The notes beneath the pieces were generated by a model. It ran no database searches. It was not told the DNA's origin and was given only the letters and a program-made list of their open reading frames with translations. A stretch of 64,000 bases of DNA, from NCBI RefSeq assembly GCF_004571025.1, contig NZ_SPQT01000001.1, positions 434,001-498,000 of the forward strand. The letters are read 5' to 3'. Shown here in pieces: positions 34,025 through 43,052 of this stretch. Origin of the DNA: Bradyrhizobium niftali (GTDB lineage Bacteria > Pseudomonadota > Alphaproteobacteria > Rhizobiales > Xanthobacteraceae). The translations under genes and the position numbers were made by a program. The first letter of the stretch is position 1. The number at the start of each line of letters is the position of its first letter.

Positions 34025-34966
34025 GTGGGCTTTGCGGGTGCGATGGCGGTGGCAATGGCGGTGGATGCCCTGTTGGGCTGGCCGGCCCCGCTGTTCGCAC
34101 GGATCGGCCATCCCGTGACCTGGCTCGGCCGGCTGATTACGACGGTCGACACCGCCTGGAATCGGCCGTCAGATCCGCCGGCGTTCCGCCGCGCCGCGGG
34201 CGTTGCCGGCGCGCTCGTGGTGATTGCAGTCTCTGCCGCTCTCGGCTGGGTCCTTCAGTCCGTGCTCGCGCTGGGCTGGATCCAATTCGTGCTGGTGGGC
34301 ATCCTGGCGTGGCCGCTGGTTGCGCTACGCTCGCTCGATGATCACGTGGCCGCCGTCGCAAGCCCCTTGCAGGCTGGCGACATCGCCGGCGCACGCGAGG
34401 CAGTCTCGCGCATCGTCGGCCGCGATCCCGCGACGCTCGATGAAGCCGGCATCGCGCGCGCGGCGATCGAGAGTCTTGCGGAAAACGCCTCCGACGGCAT
34501 CGTGGCGCCGGTGTTCTGGGGCGCGCTGTTCGGCCTGCCCGGCATCTTCGGCTACAAGGCCATCAACACGCTGGACTCCATGATCGGCCATCGCAGCGAG
34601 CGACACGAAGCCTTTGGCTGGGCGGCGGCGCGGATCGACGATGTCGCCAACTTCATTCCGGCGCGCCTGACCGGGTTTCTGTTCGTGCTGCTGGCGCCGC
34701 GCCGGGCGGAGGCATTGTCGTGCATGACGCGCGATGCGCGCCGGCATCGCTCGCCCAATGCCGGCTGGCCGGAAGCTGCGATGGCCGGCGCGCTTGGCGT
34801 GCGGCTCAGCGGTCCCCGGATCTACCACGGCAGCATCACCAACGAGCCCTGGCTCAACGAAGGCGCGCGCGATCCGCTCGCCGCCGATATCTCGCAAGGG
34901 TTGACCGTCTACCGCCGCGCCATGCTGCTGCTCGCAGGCCTCCTTGCGATCCTCAGCTTCGCGTGA
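34025..34966 (+). CDS. cbiB: Adenosylcobinamide-phosphate synthase (CbiB/CobD)
   Basis: A 313-residue membrane enzyme that attaches the aminopropanol arm (or its phosphate) to adenosylcobyric acid. Typical motifs are AVDALLGWP-P-FARIGHPVTWLGRLI at the N-terminus, SLAENASDGIVAPVFW, and INTLDSMIGHR followed by GWAAARIDDVANFIPARLT. The GTG start at 34025 is preceded by GGGAG with a 6-base spacer and gives the family length; an ATG at 34043 is an alternative. It is followed by the Thr-phosphate decarboxylase gene, whose product makes its substrate, so the two form a functional pair. Confidence 0.93.
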   Translation: MGFAGAMAVAMAVDALLGWPAPLFARIGHPVTWLGRLITTVDTAWNRPSDPPAFRRAAGVAGALVVIAVSAALGWVLQSVLALGWIQFVLVGILAWPLVALRSLDDHVAAVASPLQAGDIAGAREAVSRIVGRDPATLDEAGIARAAIESLAENASDGIVAPVFWGALFGLPGIFGYKAINTLDSMIGHRSERHEAFGWAAARIDDVANFIPARLTGFLFVLLAPRRAEALSCMTRDARRHRSPNAGWPEAAMAGALGVRLSGPRIYHGSITNEPWLNEGARDPLAADISQGLTVYRRAMLLLAGLLAILSFA

Positions 34967-34977
34967 AAGAACAGGAC

Positions 34978-35943
34978 ATGCGCGAGCACGGTGGAAATCT
35001 CGATCTGGCCCAGCAGCGTTTCGGCGGGCGCGCCGAGGACTGGATCGATCTCTCGACGGGGATCAACCGGCTGCCTTATCCGGCGGGCGAGGTGAGCATG
35101 CGCGCGTGGAGCGCGCTGCCGTCGCGGGCGGAGATCGATGCCTTGCATCAGGCGGCGCAGCACGCCTACCGCACCAGCGCGGCGCTCGTTGCGATGGGCG
35201 GCGCGCAAGCCGCCATTCAATTGCTGCCGCAACTTGGGCCGCGCGGCCACGCCCGCATCCTTGCGCCGACCTACAACGAATATTCCGGGGTCCTGGCGGC
35301 TGCGGGCTGGGACGTCCAGGAGGTCGCGGATCTTGACGCGCTGGCGGACGCGGACCTCGCCATCGTCGTCAATCCCAACAACCCCGATGGCCGGTGCCAT
35401 ACGCCGAAGGACTTGCTGGCACTGCTCCCGCGCGTCGGCCGTCTCGTCATCGACGAGAGCTTTGCCGATGCCGTTCCGCAGCTGTCGCTTGCGCCGGAAG
35501 CGGATCGAACGGGGCTGCTGATCCTGCGGTCCTTCGGGAAGTTTTATGGTCTGGCCGGCCTGCGGCTCGGGTTTGCGATCGGTGGCGCGGGCGTCATCGC
35601 AGGGATCGCCGCGATGTCGGGGCCATGGCCGGTCTCGGGGGCCGCGATCGCGATCGGTTGCCGCGCATTGCGCGACGATGCCTGGGCGAAATCCACCTCG
35701 GCGCGGCTTGTGCGCGACTGTGCCCGTCTCGACGACATGGCGCACGTAAAAGGCTGGACGCTCGTCGGCGGCACGCCGCTGTTTCGTCTTTACGAAACGC
35801 CTGATGCGCTGGCCGCGCAGGAGAAGATGGCGCGTGGCCAGATCTGGTCGCGCGTCTTCGGGCAAAAGCCGACATGGCTGCGGCTCGGGCTTCCCGGCAG
35901 CGAAGCCGAATGGACGCGCCTTGCCGAGGTCCTAGCGCGCTAG
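34978..35943 (+). CDS. cobD: Threonine-phosphate decarboxylase (CobC of P. denitrificans)
   Basis: A 321-residue PLP enzyme of the aminotransferase fold that makes (R)-1-amino-2-propanol phosphate from L-threonine phosphate. [14 protein letters not shown] and [15 protein letters not shown] at the N-terminus are characteristic of this family. The PLP lysine is K188 in [21 protein letters not shown] and VIDESF lie before it. The ATG at 34978 is preferred; a GTG at 34963 overlapping the cbiB stop (GTGA) would add five residues. Its 3' end overlaps that of cobQ on the other strand by 12 bases. Confidence 0.93.
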   Translation: MREHGGNLDLAQQRFGGRAEDWIDLSTGINRLPYPAGEVSMRAWSALPSRAEIDALHQAAQHAYRTSAALVAMGGAQAAIQLLPQLGPRGHARILAPTYNEYSGVLAAAGWDVQEVADLDALADADLAIVVNPNNPDGRCHTPKDLLALLPRVGRLVIDESFADAVPQLSLAPEADRTGLLILRSFGKFYGLAGLRLGFAIGGAGVIAGIAAMSGPWPVSGAAIAIGCRALRDDAWAKSTSARLVRDCARLDDMAHVKGWTLVGGTPLFRLYETPDALAAQEKMARGQIWSRVFGQKPTWLRLGLPGSEAEWTRLAEVLAR

Positions 35944-37380
35944 CGAAAGCAGGCCTTCGACGTCGAGATGCTTTTCGATGTGGTCGGCGAGCGCATCGAG
36001 CGCGCTCTCGACCCTGGCATGATAAGGCTCGTCGCCTGCGGGAATGTCGAGCTTGGCCAAATACGCCCTGCGGAAATCATCCGACGTGAACAGGCCGTGC
36101 AAATAGCTGCCCTGCACGCGGCTGTCGCTGGAGATCGCGCCTTCCGGCTCGCCATTCAATGTCGCGAACGGCCGCGCGCGATCCGGCCCGTCGGTGCGGC
36201 CGATGTGGATTTCGTAGGCCTCGATCGGCCGGTCCGTGGCGGCGTGCACGGCCGCAACACGCGTCAGCGTCTTCTGCGGGCTCATCACCGTCTCGACATC
36301 CAGAAGTCCGAGGCCCGGCGTGTCGCCGGCAGGGCCTTCGATGCCATCGGGGTCGGCGACACTGCGCCCGAGCATCTGATAGCCGCCGCAGAGGCCGAGG
36401 ATGTGGCCGCCGCGGCGATAATGCGCCAGGAGATCAATGTCCCAGCCCTGCGCGCGCAGGAAGGCGAGGTCGCCGCGGGTCGATTTGGAGCCGGGGATGA
36501 TGACGAGCCTCACGTCGCCGGGGATCGCTTCACCCGGACGGACCATCACGAGATCGACGCCGGGTTCGAGCTTGAGCGGATCGAGATCGTCGAAATTGGC
36601 GATCCGTGACAGCGCGAGACAGGCGATCTTGCATTGGCCCGGCTTTCGCGCGTCGCTGAGGCCCAGCGCGTCCTCGGCCGGCAGCTCGCCGGCGCGCGCA
36701 AACCAGGGCAGCACACCAAGGCCGCGCCAGGACGTCTTCTGCTCGATCAGCTTGTAGCCGTCGTCGAACAGCGTGGGATCGCCACGGAACTTGTTGATGA
36801 CAAAACCCCGGATCATCGCGGCATCGTCGGGGTCGATCACCGTCTTGATGCCGACGAGCTGGGCGATGACGCCGCCCCGGTCGATATCGCCGATCAGCAC
36901 AACCGGCACATCGGCCTTTCGGGCAAAGCCCATATTGGCGATGTCGGCCTTGCGCAGGTTCACTTCGGCGGGACTGCCGGCGCCTTCGACCAGCATGAGA
37001 TCGGCCCGCGCCTTCAGCCGCTCGAAGCTCTCCAGCACGGATCCCATCAGCTGTGGCTTCATCGCCGCATAGTCACGCGCACGCGCAGTTGCGATGCGCT
37101 TGCCATGCACGATGACTTGCGCTCCGACATCGGTCTCCGGCTTCAGCAGCACCGGGTTCATGTCGGTGTGTGGCTCGACGCCGGCGGCGAGGGCTTGCAG
37201 TGCTTGTGCGCGGCCGATCTCGCCGCCATCGACGGTCACGGCCGCATTGTTCGACATGTTCTGCGGCTTGAAGGGAAGCACGCGCAGGCCGCGCCGCGTG
37301 AAGGCGCGCGCAAGACCGGCGACGATGAGCGACTTGCCCACGTCCGAGCCGGCCCCCTGGATCATCAATGCGCGCGCCAT
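35932..37380 (-). CDS. cobQ: Cobyric acid synthase
   Basis: A 482-residue glutamine-dependent amidase that adds four amide groups (b, d, e, g) to adenosylcobyrinic acid a,c-diamide. The N-terminal half is a dethiobiotin-synthetase-like ATPase ([13 protein letters not shown]-loop, [20 protein letters not shown]). The C-terminal half is a class I glutamine amidotransferase with nucleophile Cys331 ([11 protein letters not shown]) and His428 (SYLHGLF). It follows cobO on the minus strand with an 11-base gap. cobO makes its substrate's adenosyl group, so cobO-cobQ form a two-gene unit. Confidence 0.96.
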   Translation of the reverse strand: MARALMIQGAGSDVGKSLIVAGLARAFTRRGLRVLPFKPQNMSNNAAVTVDGGEIGRAQALQALAAGVEPHTDMNPVLLKPETDVGAQVIVHGKRIATARARDYAAMKPQLMGSVLESFERLKARADLMLVEGAGSPAEVNLRKADIANMGFARKADVPVVLIGDIDRGGVIAQLVGIKTVIDPDDAAMIRGFVINKFRGDPTLFDDGYKLIEQKTSWRGLGVLPWFARAGELPAEDALGLSDARKPGQCKIACLALSRIANFDDLDPLKLEPGVDLVMVRPGEAIPGDVRLVIIPGSKSTRGDLAFLRAQGWDIDLLAHYRRGGHILGLCGGYQMLGRSVADPDGIEGPAGDTPGLGLLDVETVMSPQKTLTRVAAVHAATDRPIEAYEIHIGRTDGPDRARPFATLNGEPEGAISSDSRVQGSYLHGLFTSDDFRRAYLAKLDIPAGDEPYHARVESALDALADHIEKHLDVEGLLSLAR

Positions 37381-37391
37381 CGCGTGTGTCT

Positions 37392-38027
37392 TCAGAACTC
37401 GACGCCGGCCTGCGCCTTGATGCCGGAGCGGAACGGATGTTTCACCAGCGTCATCTCGGTGACGAGGTCGGCGATCTCGATCAGCTCGTCCTTGGCGTTA
37501 CGCCCGGTGAGCACGACATGCGTCATCTCAGGCTTTTGCGTGCTGAGGAATTCGACGACCTCAGCGATATCGAGGTAGTCGTAGCGCAGCGCGATGTTGA
37601 TCTCGTCGAGCACGACCATGCGCAGGCTGGGATCGAGGATCAGCTCCTTCGCCTTCTCCCAGCCGGCGCGCGCGGCGGCGATGTCGCGGGCGCGGTCCTG
37701 CGTCTCCCAGGTGAAACCTTCGCCCATCGCGTGGAACTGGCAGAGATCGCCGAAATGACCCGTGAGCAGGCGGCGCTCGCCGGTGTCCCAGGCGCCCTTG
37801 ATGAACTGCACCACCGCGCAGGGGAAGCCGTGGGCGACGCAGCGCACGATCATGCCGAAGGCCGAGGACGACTTGCCCTTGCCGGCGCCGGTATGGACGA
37901 TGATGAGGCCCTTTTCGCCGCTCTTGGTCGCCATGATCTTGTCGCGGGCGGCCTTCTTCTTCGCCATTTTCGCGGCGTGGCGGGCGTCGGTTTCCTCGCC
38001 CGTTTGGGTATCCGGTTCAGGCGTCAT
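37392..38027 (-). CDS. cobO: Cob(I)yrinic acid a,c-diamide adenosyltransferase
   Basis: A 211-residue ATP:corrinoid adenosyltransferase (CobA/BtuR type) that forms the Co-C bond. The P-loop-like [45 protein letters not shown] and [14 protein letters not shown] segments are diagnostic. The start at 38027 gives [20 protein letters not shown]. The reading frame stays open further upstream, but that stretch is the antisense of the cobalamin riboswitch. The gene is divergent from the riboswitch-controlled cobW operon. Confidence 0.95.
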   Translation of the reverse strand: MTPEPDTQTGEETDARHAAKMAKKKAARDKIMATKSGEKGLIIVHTGAGKGKSSSAFGMIVRCVAHGFPCAVVQFIKGAWDTGERRLLTGHFGDLCQFHAMGEGFTWETQDRARDIAAARAGWEKAKELILDPSLRMVVLDEINIALRYDYLDIAEVVEFLSTQKPEMTHVVLTGRNAKDELIEIADLVTEMTLVKHPFRSGIKAQAGVEF

Positions 38028-38045
38028 CGTACCTGGTCCTTCGGC

Positions 38046-38074
38046 TTGACAAGAGGCGGCCGGGGGCAAATGGT
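38046..38074 (+). promoter_or_regulatory. Candidate promoter of the cobW operon
   Basis: TTGACA at 38046-38051 is followed, with a 17-base spacer, by AATGGT at 38069-38074 (a weak -10). Transcription would begin near 38082, almost exactly at the 5' edge of the riboswitch, which supports the assignment. It overlaps the upstream region of the divergent cobO. Confidence 0.45.
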
Positions 38075-38082
38075 GGCCCGGC

Positions 38083-38275
38083 GTTGGTTCCTGTCCTATG
38101 ACAGGCGAAGAGGGAATGCGATAGGGTCCGAATCGGCAAGATTTGGGTCCAAAATGCAGCCGCCCCCGCGACCGTGACCGGAGAGATGCCCGAGGCCACT
38201 GACCCCTAACGGGATCGGGAAGGCGGGGATCGAAGGGTAAAACCCTGCTCCGCAAGCCGGGAGACCTGCCAGCGC
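38083..38275 (+). promoter_or_regulatory. Cobalamin riboswitch 1 (cobW-cobN operon leader)
   Basis: Plus-strand AdoCbl aptamer. The stem GTCC-TATG-ACAGG and AGAGGGAAT open it, then GCAGCCGCCCCCGCGACCG (the conserved GCCCCCGCaaCTG core), GAGGCCACTG and the B12 box AAGCCGGGAGACCTGCC (38254-38270). It precedes the DUF1636-cobW-cobN-cobG-cobH-cobI-cobJ run. High adenosylcobalamin is expected to lower expression. The ribosome-site hairpin described separately is the probable output element. Confidence 0.92.
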
Positions 38276-38346
38276 GGACGATTTTTGGACCGGCGGACGG
38301 GGTGTTCCGCGACGGGGAAACGGACCCTCGCAAGACCGGTTCGTGG

Positions 38347-38382
38347 GCCTCTTCGCCTCCCGCTGTTTATTCTGGAAGAGGC
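38347..38382 (+). promoter_or_regulatory. Ribosome-site-sequestering hairpin, riboswitch 1 expression platform
   Basis: GCCTCTTC (38347-38354) is perfectly complementary to GAAGAGGC (38375-38382), an 8-base stem with a 20-base loop. The right arm covers the purine-rich stretch just before the ATG at 38384. Folding would hide the ribosome binding site, which fits translational control by the aptamer. This is seen in the sequence; the switching mechanism is inferred. Confidence 0.6.
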
Positions 38383-38383
38383 G

Positions 38384-38758
38384 ATGACCGTCACACTTCA
38401 CGTCTGTATTACCTGCCGCGCCGGCGAGACACCTGGCGAGGGCGAAGTCACTCCGGGCAAGCGCCTTCACGGTGCGATCCTGGAGGCCGGCGTGCCCGAT
38501 GGCGTCAATGTGGTTCCCGTCGAATGCCTGTCGGCCTGTAACCAGGGTTGCTCGGTCGCGCTGAGCGCGCCCGGCCGCTGGTCCTATGTCTATGGCCGCC
38601 TGTCGGATGCCAACGCGCGCGACGTGATCGCGGGCGCCGCCGCCTATGCGGCCGCGCCCGACGGCCTCGTGCCCTGGCGCAGCCGCCCCGAGATCTTCCG
38701 CAAGCAATCGCTTGCCCGCATTCCCCCCATTGCCGTCGTGCCGGAGGCCGCCGAATGA
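38384..38758 (+). CDS. DUF1636 family cysteine-rich protein
   Basis: A 124-residue small protein, first gene after riboswitch 1. Cysteines at 8, 11, 48, 52 and 56 (VCITCRAG and VECLSACNQGC) are spaced as in thioredoxin-like [2Fe-2S] or metal-binding proteins, which is the known character of the DUF1636 family. Its stop overlaps the cobW start (ATGA), and the family often travels with cobW. A role in delivering or sensing cobalt, or in an electron-transfer step of corrin synthesis, is inference. The ATG at 38384 lies just beyond the ribosome-site hairpin. Confidence 0.87.
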   Translation: MTVTLHVCITCRAGETPGEGEVTPGKRLHGAILEAGVPDGVNVVPVECLSACNQGCSVALSAPGRWSYVYGRLSDANARDVIAGAAAYAAAPDGLVPWRSRPEIFRKQSLARIPPIAVVPEAAE

Positions 38759-39804
38759 ATTCGCTCGCAAAAGTCCCTGTCACGGTGGTGACCGGCTTTC
38801 TCGGCTCCGGCAAGACGACGCTGATCCAGCATCTTCTCGCAAATCCCAACGGCAAGAGGCTCGCGGTGCTCGTCAACGAGTTCGGCAGCGAGGGCGTCGA
38901 CGGCCAGATCCTGAAGTCCTGCGCCGATGCCAATTGTCCGGAGGAAAACATCGTCGAGCTCGCCAATGGCTGCATCTGCTGCACCGTTGCCGACGATTTC
39001 ATCCCGACCATGGAACTGTTGCTGGCGCGGCCCGTAAGGCCCGATCACATCCTGATCGAGACCTCGGGCCTCGCGCTGCCCAAGCCTTTGCTCAAGGCGT
39101 TCGACTGGCCGGAGATCCGCTCGCGCATCACCGTGGACGGCGTGATCGCGCTCGCCGATGCCGAGGCCGTCGCCGCCGGACGCTTTGCGCCGGATCCGGC
39201 CGCGGTGGAAGCGCAGCGTGCGGCGGACGAAAATCTCGATCACGAGACGCCGCTGTCGGAAGTGTTCGAGGACCAGATCGCCTGCGCCGACATCGTGCTG
39301 CTCACCAAGGCCGATCTCGCAGGTGCTGCGGGGATCGAAGCGGCCAAGGCTGCCATCACCGCCGAGATGCCGCGCCGCGTGCCGATGCTCCCCATCACTG
39401 ATGGAGCGATCGACGCCCGCGTCATCCTCGGCCTCGGTGCTGCCGCCGAGAATGATCTCGCCGCGCGCCCGTCGCATCACGACGGCGAAGAGGAGCATGA
39501 GCACGACGACTTTGCCTCAGTGGTAATCGACCTTCCTGAGGTCACGGATATCGACACACTGGTCGCCTCGGTTCAGCGCCTGTCGCGCGAGCAGAACGTG
39601 CTGCGCGTCAAGGGCTACATCGCGGTCGCGGGCAAGCCGATGCGCCTGCTGCTCCAGGCGGTCGGTGAGCGCGTGCGTCACCAGTTCGACAAGCCCTGGG
39701 GCGCGGTCGCGCGCCAGTCAAGGCTCGTCGTGATCGGCGAGCACGGCGATATCGACGAGGCCGCGATAAGAGCGGGACTTGGTCTTTCAGGATCTGGCAT
39801 CTGA
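38755..39804 (+). CDS. cobW: CobW family GTPase, cobalamin biosynthesis
   Basis: A 349-residue G3E P-loop GTPase. Walker A is GFLGSGKTT (14-22), the metal-binding CxCC motif is C73-I-C75-C76 (NGCICCTV), and the base-recognition motif is LLTKADL. A His/Glu/Asp-rich stretch (HHDGEEEHEHDD, from residue 241) is a further likely metal site. CobW-type proteins are thought to deliver Co(II) to the cobaltochelatase, consistent with the next gene being cobN. It overlaps the DUF1636 stop as ATGA and the cobN start as TGATG. Confidence 0.95.
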   Translation: MNSLAKVPVTVVTGFLGSGKTTLIQHLLANPNGKRLAVLVNEFGSEGVDGQILKSCADANCPEENIVELANGCICCTVADDFIPTMELLLARPVRPDHILIETSGLALPKPLLKAFDWPEIRSRITVDGVIALADAEAVAAGRFAPDPAAVEAQRAADENLDHETPLSEVFEDQIACADIVLLTKADLAGAAGIEAAKAAITAEMPRRVPMLPITDGAIDARVILGLGAAAENDLAARPSHHDGEEEHEHDDFASVVIDLPEVTDIDTLVASVQRLSREQNVLRVKGYIAVAGKPMRLLLQAVGERVRHQFDKPWGAVARQSRLVVIGEHGDIDEAAIRAGLGLSGSGI

Positions 39805-42800
39805 TGCACGTCGTCTTCCGCGAGAGCCGCGGTCTGGAAGAGACCGCGACGCCAAGGGACATCGGCCAGGACCCGGCCGATCTCGTGGTGCTCTCGTACT
39901 CGGATTCCGATCTGGCCGCGTTCGCGGCCGGCTGGCGGCGAGGCCGCGACAGCCTGCCGTCGCTGCGGCTCGCCAATCTCGCCGAACTGCGTCATCCGCT
40001 TTCTATCGACACCTACATCGAGCGCACGCTGGCCCAGGCTCGCGGCATTCTGGTCCGCCTGATCGGCGGTGAGTCCTATTGGCCCTACGGCCTCGCGGCT
40101 CTCCAGCAACTTGCGAAGGCGCGCGGTATCGTGCTCGCGGTGCTGCCGGCCGATGGCCGCGACGACACACGGCTCGATGCATACTCGACCCTGCCGGTCT
40201 CGACGCTGCGCCGCTTGAAGGTGCTCTGCGACACCGGTGGTCCGGTCGCGGCGCAAGCGGCGATCGCGCAGCTTGCACTGGCCTCGGGCCTCTATGCCGG
40301 TCCGGTCGTCGGCGAGACGACCGTGCCCGAGATGGGCTTTTACGATCCCGCGCGCGGCGTCATCGCGGCGATACCGGACGGCGAGGGCCGGCCGCGCGCG
40401 CTGGTGACGTTTTATCGCTCGTACCTCACCGCCGCGGACACCGGCCCGGTCGACGCGCTGATTGCCACGCTGCGCGAGAAGGGGTTTGACGCGTATGGCC
40501 TTTTCGTCACCTCGCTGAAGGCCGCGGGCGTTGCGGACTGGCTGCGGGCGCTCCTTGCGCAAGATCCTCCGGCCGCGATCGTCAATGCGACCGCGTTCTC
40601 CGCGGTCGGCGATGACGGCACGACACCGTTCGATGCTGCATCGTGTCCCGTGTTCCAGGTCGCGCTCTCCACGGCGCGGCGCGAGGAGTGGGCGGAATCG
40701 CTGCGCGGTCTGTCGCCCGGCGATCTTGCGATGCACGTGGTGCTGCCCGAGGTCGACGGTCGCCTGTTCGCGGGCGTGGTGAGTTTCAAGTCGGCAGCGG
40801 AGCGTGATGCTGATTTGCAGTTTTCGCATCTTGCGCATCGGGCTGACGAGCCATGCGTGAAGGCCGTTGCCGCACGTGTCACAGCCTGGCGGAAGCTCGC
40901 GGTGAAGCCGGCCGGCGAGAGGCGGCTGGCGATCGTGCTCTCGAACTATCCGGGCCGTCCGCACCAGATCGCGCACGCGGTGGGTCTTGACGCGTTGGCC
41001 TCGGTCGAAGCCTTGGTGTCAGATCTCGCGGAGACTGGCTTCGATGTCGCGCCGGTTCATGCGCTCGGCGAGACGCTGCTGAGGCAGCAACTCACCTGGA
41101 GCCTCGCCGATTATCGCGCGGCGCTCTCGCGTCTTCCGCAATCCTTGCAGGATGATCTCGCGCAAGCCTGGGGCGCGCCTGAGAGCGATCCGGGCTGCCG
41201 CAACGGTGCGTTCCGCTTCGCCGCGATCCAGTGCGGCAAGTCGATCATCGCGGTTCAGCCGGAACGCGGCGATGCAACCACGCGCGACGCCGACTATCAC
41301 GATCTCGCCCGCACGCCACGCCATGCCTATGTCGCGTTCTATCTCTGGCTCCGCGAGCAAGCCATTGACGCCGTCGTGCACATGGGTGCGCATGGCACGC
41401 TGGAATGGCTGCCCGGAAAATCCGTGGCGCTGTCATCGAGCTGCTGGCCGGAAGCCCTGATCGGCGATCTGCCGGTCGTCTATCCCTTCATCGTCAACGA
41501 TCCCGGCGAGGCGGCGCAGGCCAAGCGGCGCATCGGCGCCGTCACCATCGGCCATCTGCCGCCGCCGCTGGCAAGCTCGACCATGCCGGAAGGCTTGCGC
41601 CGGCTTGAACAGCTCCTCGACGAATATTCGACGGCCGATGGTCTCGATCCCGCCCGCCGCCAGCGTCTGATCGCCGCGATCCGCGACGAGGCGCGCGCGG
41701 CCGGACTGGAGGACGATCTCGGCCTCGATGCATCGGCAGCACCAGCCGAGGCGATTCCGCGGATCGATCGCTTTGTCTGCGATCTCAAGGAAAGCCAGTT
41801 CGGCGACGGCCTGCACGTGTTCGGCCGCGGCGCCTGCGGCGAAGCGGAGCGGGACGCGCTGCGTGCCGCACTCGCGGGGAAGCGCATTGCACCGGGGCCG
41901 TCAGGGTCGCCCTATCGCGGGCGCCAGGATGTGCTGCCGACGGGACGCAATCTTTTCGCCGTCGATCCGCGCGCCGTGCCGACGCCGTCGGCGCATGCGC
42001 AAGGCATCAAGCTCGCGGAAGAGCTGCTTCGCCGTCACTTGCAGGATCACGGCGACTGGCCGAAGGGCCTCGTGATCGATCTCTGGGGCTCGGCGACGAT
42101 GCGCACCGCCGGCGAGGAATTCGCGATGGCGCTGCATCTGGCGGGGCTTGCACCGCGCTGGGATCACGCCTCCGGCCGCGTGACCGGCTATGACATCATC
42201 GCGCCGGCCGAGCTCTGCCGTCCCCGCATCGACGTCACGCTGCGGGTGTCGGGCCTATTCCGCGATGTCTTCTCCGGGCTTGCGCAGTTGTTCGAGGCGG
42301 CGGCCGAGGCGCTCGCTGCGCGCGAGGAGGAGGGCGACGAGAATCCGTATCGCCACCGTGCGTCCCGCGTGTTCGCGCCGCGCCCCGGGCAATACGGCGT
42401 CGGTCTCTCGGCGATCCCCGATGCCTTCACGCCTGAGACGCGCGATGCGGCCGGCGAAGCCTGGCTGTCGGCATCGTCCTGGGCATTCTCCGCTGACGGC
42501 GCGATCAAGCCCGATCGCGCCGGCATCGAACAGCGGCTCGCGTCGGCCGATGCATTCGTTCACGTCCAGGACTTGCCGGAAACGGATCTTCTGCTCGCCG
42601 CCGACTATGCCGCGCATGAAGCCGGCGTTGCGGCGGCCGCCGCACATCTCGGCGCGATTGCGCCGTCGCTCTATCATCTCGACGCGACGCGTCCCGAGCA
42701 GCCGCATGCGCGCACGCTGACGGAGGAAATCTCGCGTGTGGTCCGCGCGCGCGCGGCCAATCCTGCCTGGATCGCCGGCATGATGCGCCATGGTTTTCGC

Positions 42801-43052
42801 GGCGCCGCCGAGATCACCGCGACACTCGAGCACATGGCCGCCTTCGCCCATCTGGCGGACGCCGTGCCGCCGCATCTGTTCGATCTCTATTACGATGCGA
42901 CGCTCGGCAATGCCGATGTGCGCGCCTTCATGGCGAACGAAAATCCGGCGGCGCTCGCCGCGATGGAAACATGTTTCACCCGTCTGCATGAGGCTTTACT
43001 CTGGCGAACGCGTCGCAATTCGATCGCGGCGGCGTTGCGGGAGGCGTCATGA
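39804..43052 (+). CDS. cobN: Cobaltochelatase large subunit
   Basis: A 1,082-residue CobN/magnesium-chelatase-H family protein that inserts Co(II) into hydrogenobyrinic acid a,c-diamide with the ATPase partners CobS and CobT, which are not in this window. The family signature VHMGAHGTLEWLPGK is in the middle, with SSCWPEALIGDLPVVYPFIV after it, and VFAPRPGQYGVGL and DVFSGL towards the end. It is shorter than the classical enzyme of about 1,270 residues, but the frame is intact and starts in a TGATG overlap with cobW. The stop overlaps cobG as ATGA. Confidence 0.95.
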   Translation: MHVVFRESRGLEETATPRDIGQDPADLVVLSYSDSDLAAFAAGWRRGRDSLPSLRLANLAELRHPLSIDTYIERTLAQARGILVRLIGGESYWPYGLAALQQLAKARGIVLAVLPADGRDDTRLDAYSTLPVSTLRRLKVLCDTGGPVAAQAAIAQLALASGLYAGPVVGETTVPEMGFYDPARGVIAAIPDGEGRPRALVTFYRSYLTAADTGPVDALIATLREKGFDAYGLFVTSLKAAGVADWLRALLAQDPPAAIVNATAFSAVGDDGTTPFDAASCPVFQVALSTARREEWAESLRGLSPGDLAMHVVLPEVDGRLFAGVVSFKSAAERDADLQFSHLAHRADEPCVKAVAARVTAWRKLAVKPAGERRLAIVLSNYPGRPHQIAHAVGLDALASVEALVSDLAETGFDVAPVHALGETLLRQQLTWSLADYRAALSRLPQSLQDDLAQAWGAPESDPGCRNGAFRFAAIQCGKSIIAVQPERGDATTRDADYHDLARTPRHAYVAFYLWLREQAIDAVVHMGAHGTLEWLPGKSVALSSSCWPEALIGDLPVVYPFIVNDPGEAAQAKRRIGAVTIGHLPPPLASSTMPEGLRRLEQLLDEYSTADGLDPARRQRLIAAIRDEARAAGLEDDLGLDASAAPAEAIPRIDRFVCDLKESQFGDGLHVFGRGACGEAERDALRAALAGKRIAPGPSGSPYRGRQDVLPTGRNLFAVDPRAVPTPSAHAQGIKLAEELLRRHLQDHGDWPKGLVIDLWGSATMRTAGEEFAMALHLAGLAPRWDHASGRVTGYDIIAPAELCRPRIDVTLRVSGLFRDVFSGLAQLFEAAAEALAAREEEGDENPYRHRASRVFAPRPGQYGVGLSAIPDAFTPETRDAAGEAWLSASSWAFSADGAIKPDRAGIEQRLASADAFVHVQDLPETDLLLAADYAAHEAGVAAAAAHLGAIAPSLYHLDATRPEQPHARTLTEEISRVVRARAANPAWIAGMMRHGFRGAAEITATLEHMAAFAHLADAVPPHLFDLYYDATLGNADVRAFMANENPAALAAMETCFTRLHEALLWRTRRNSIAAALREAS

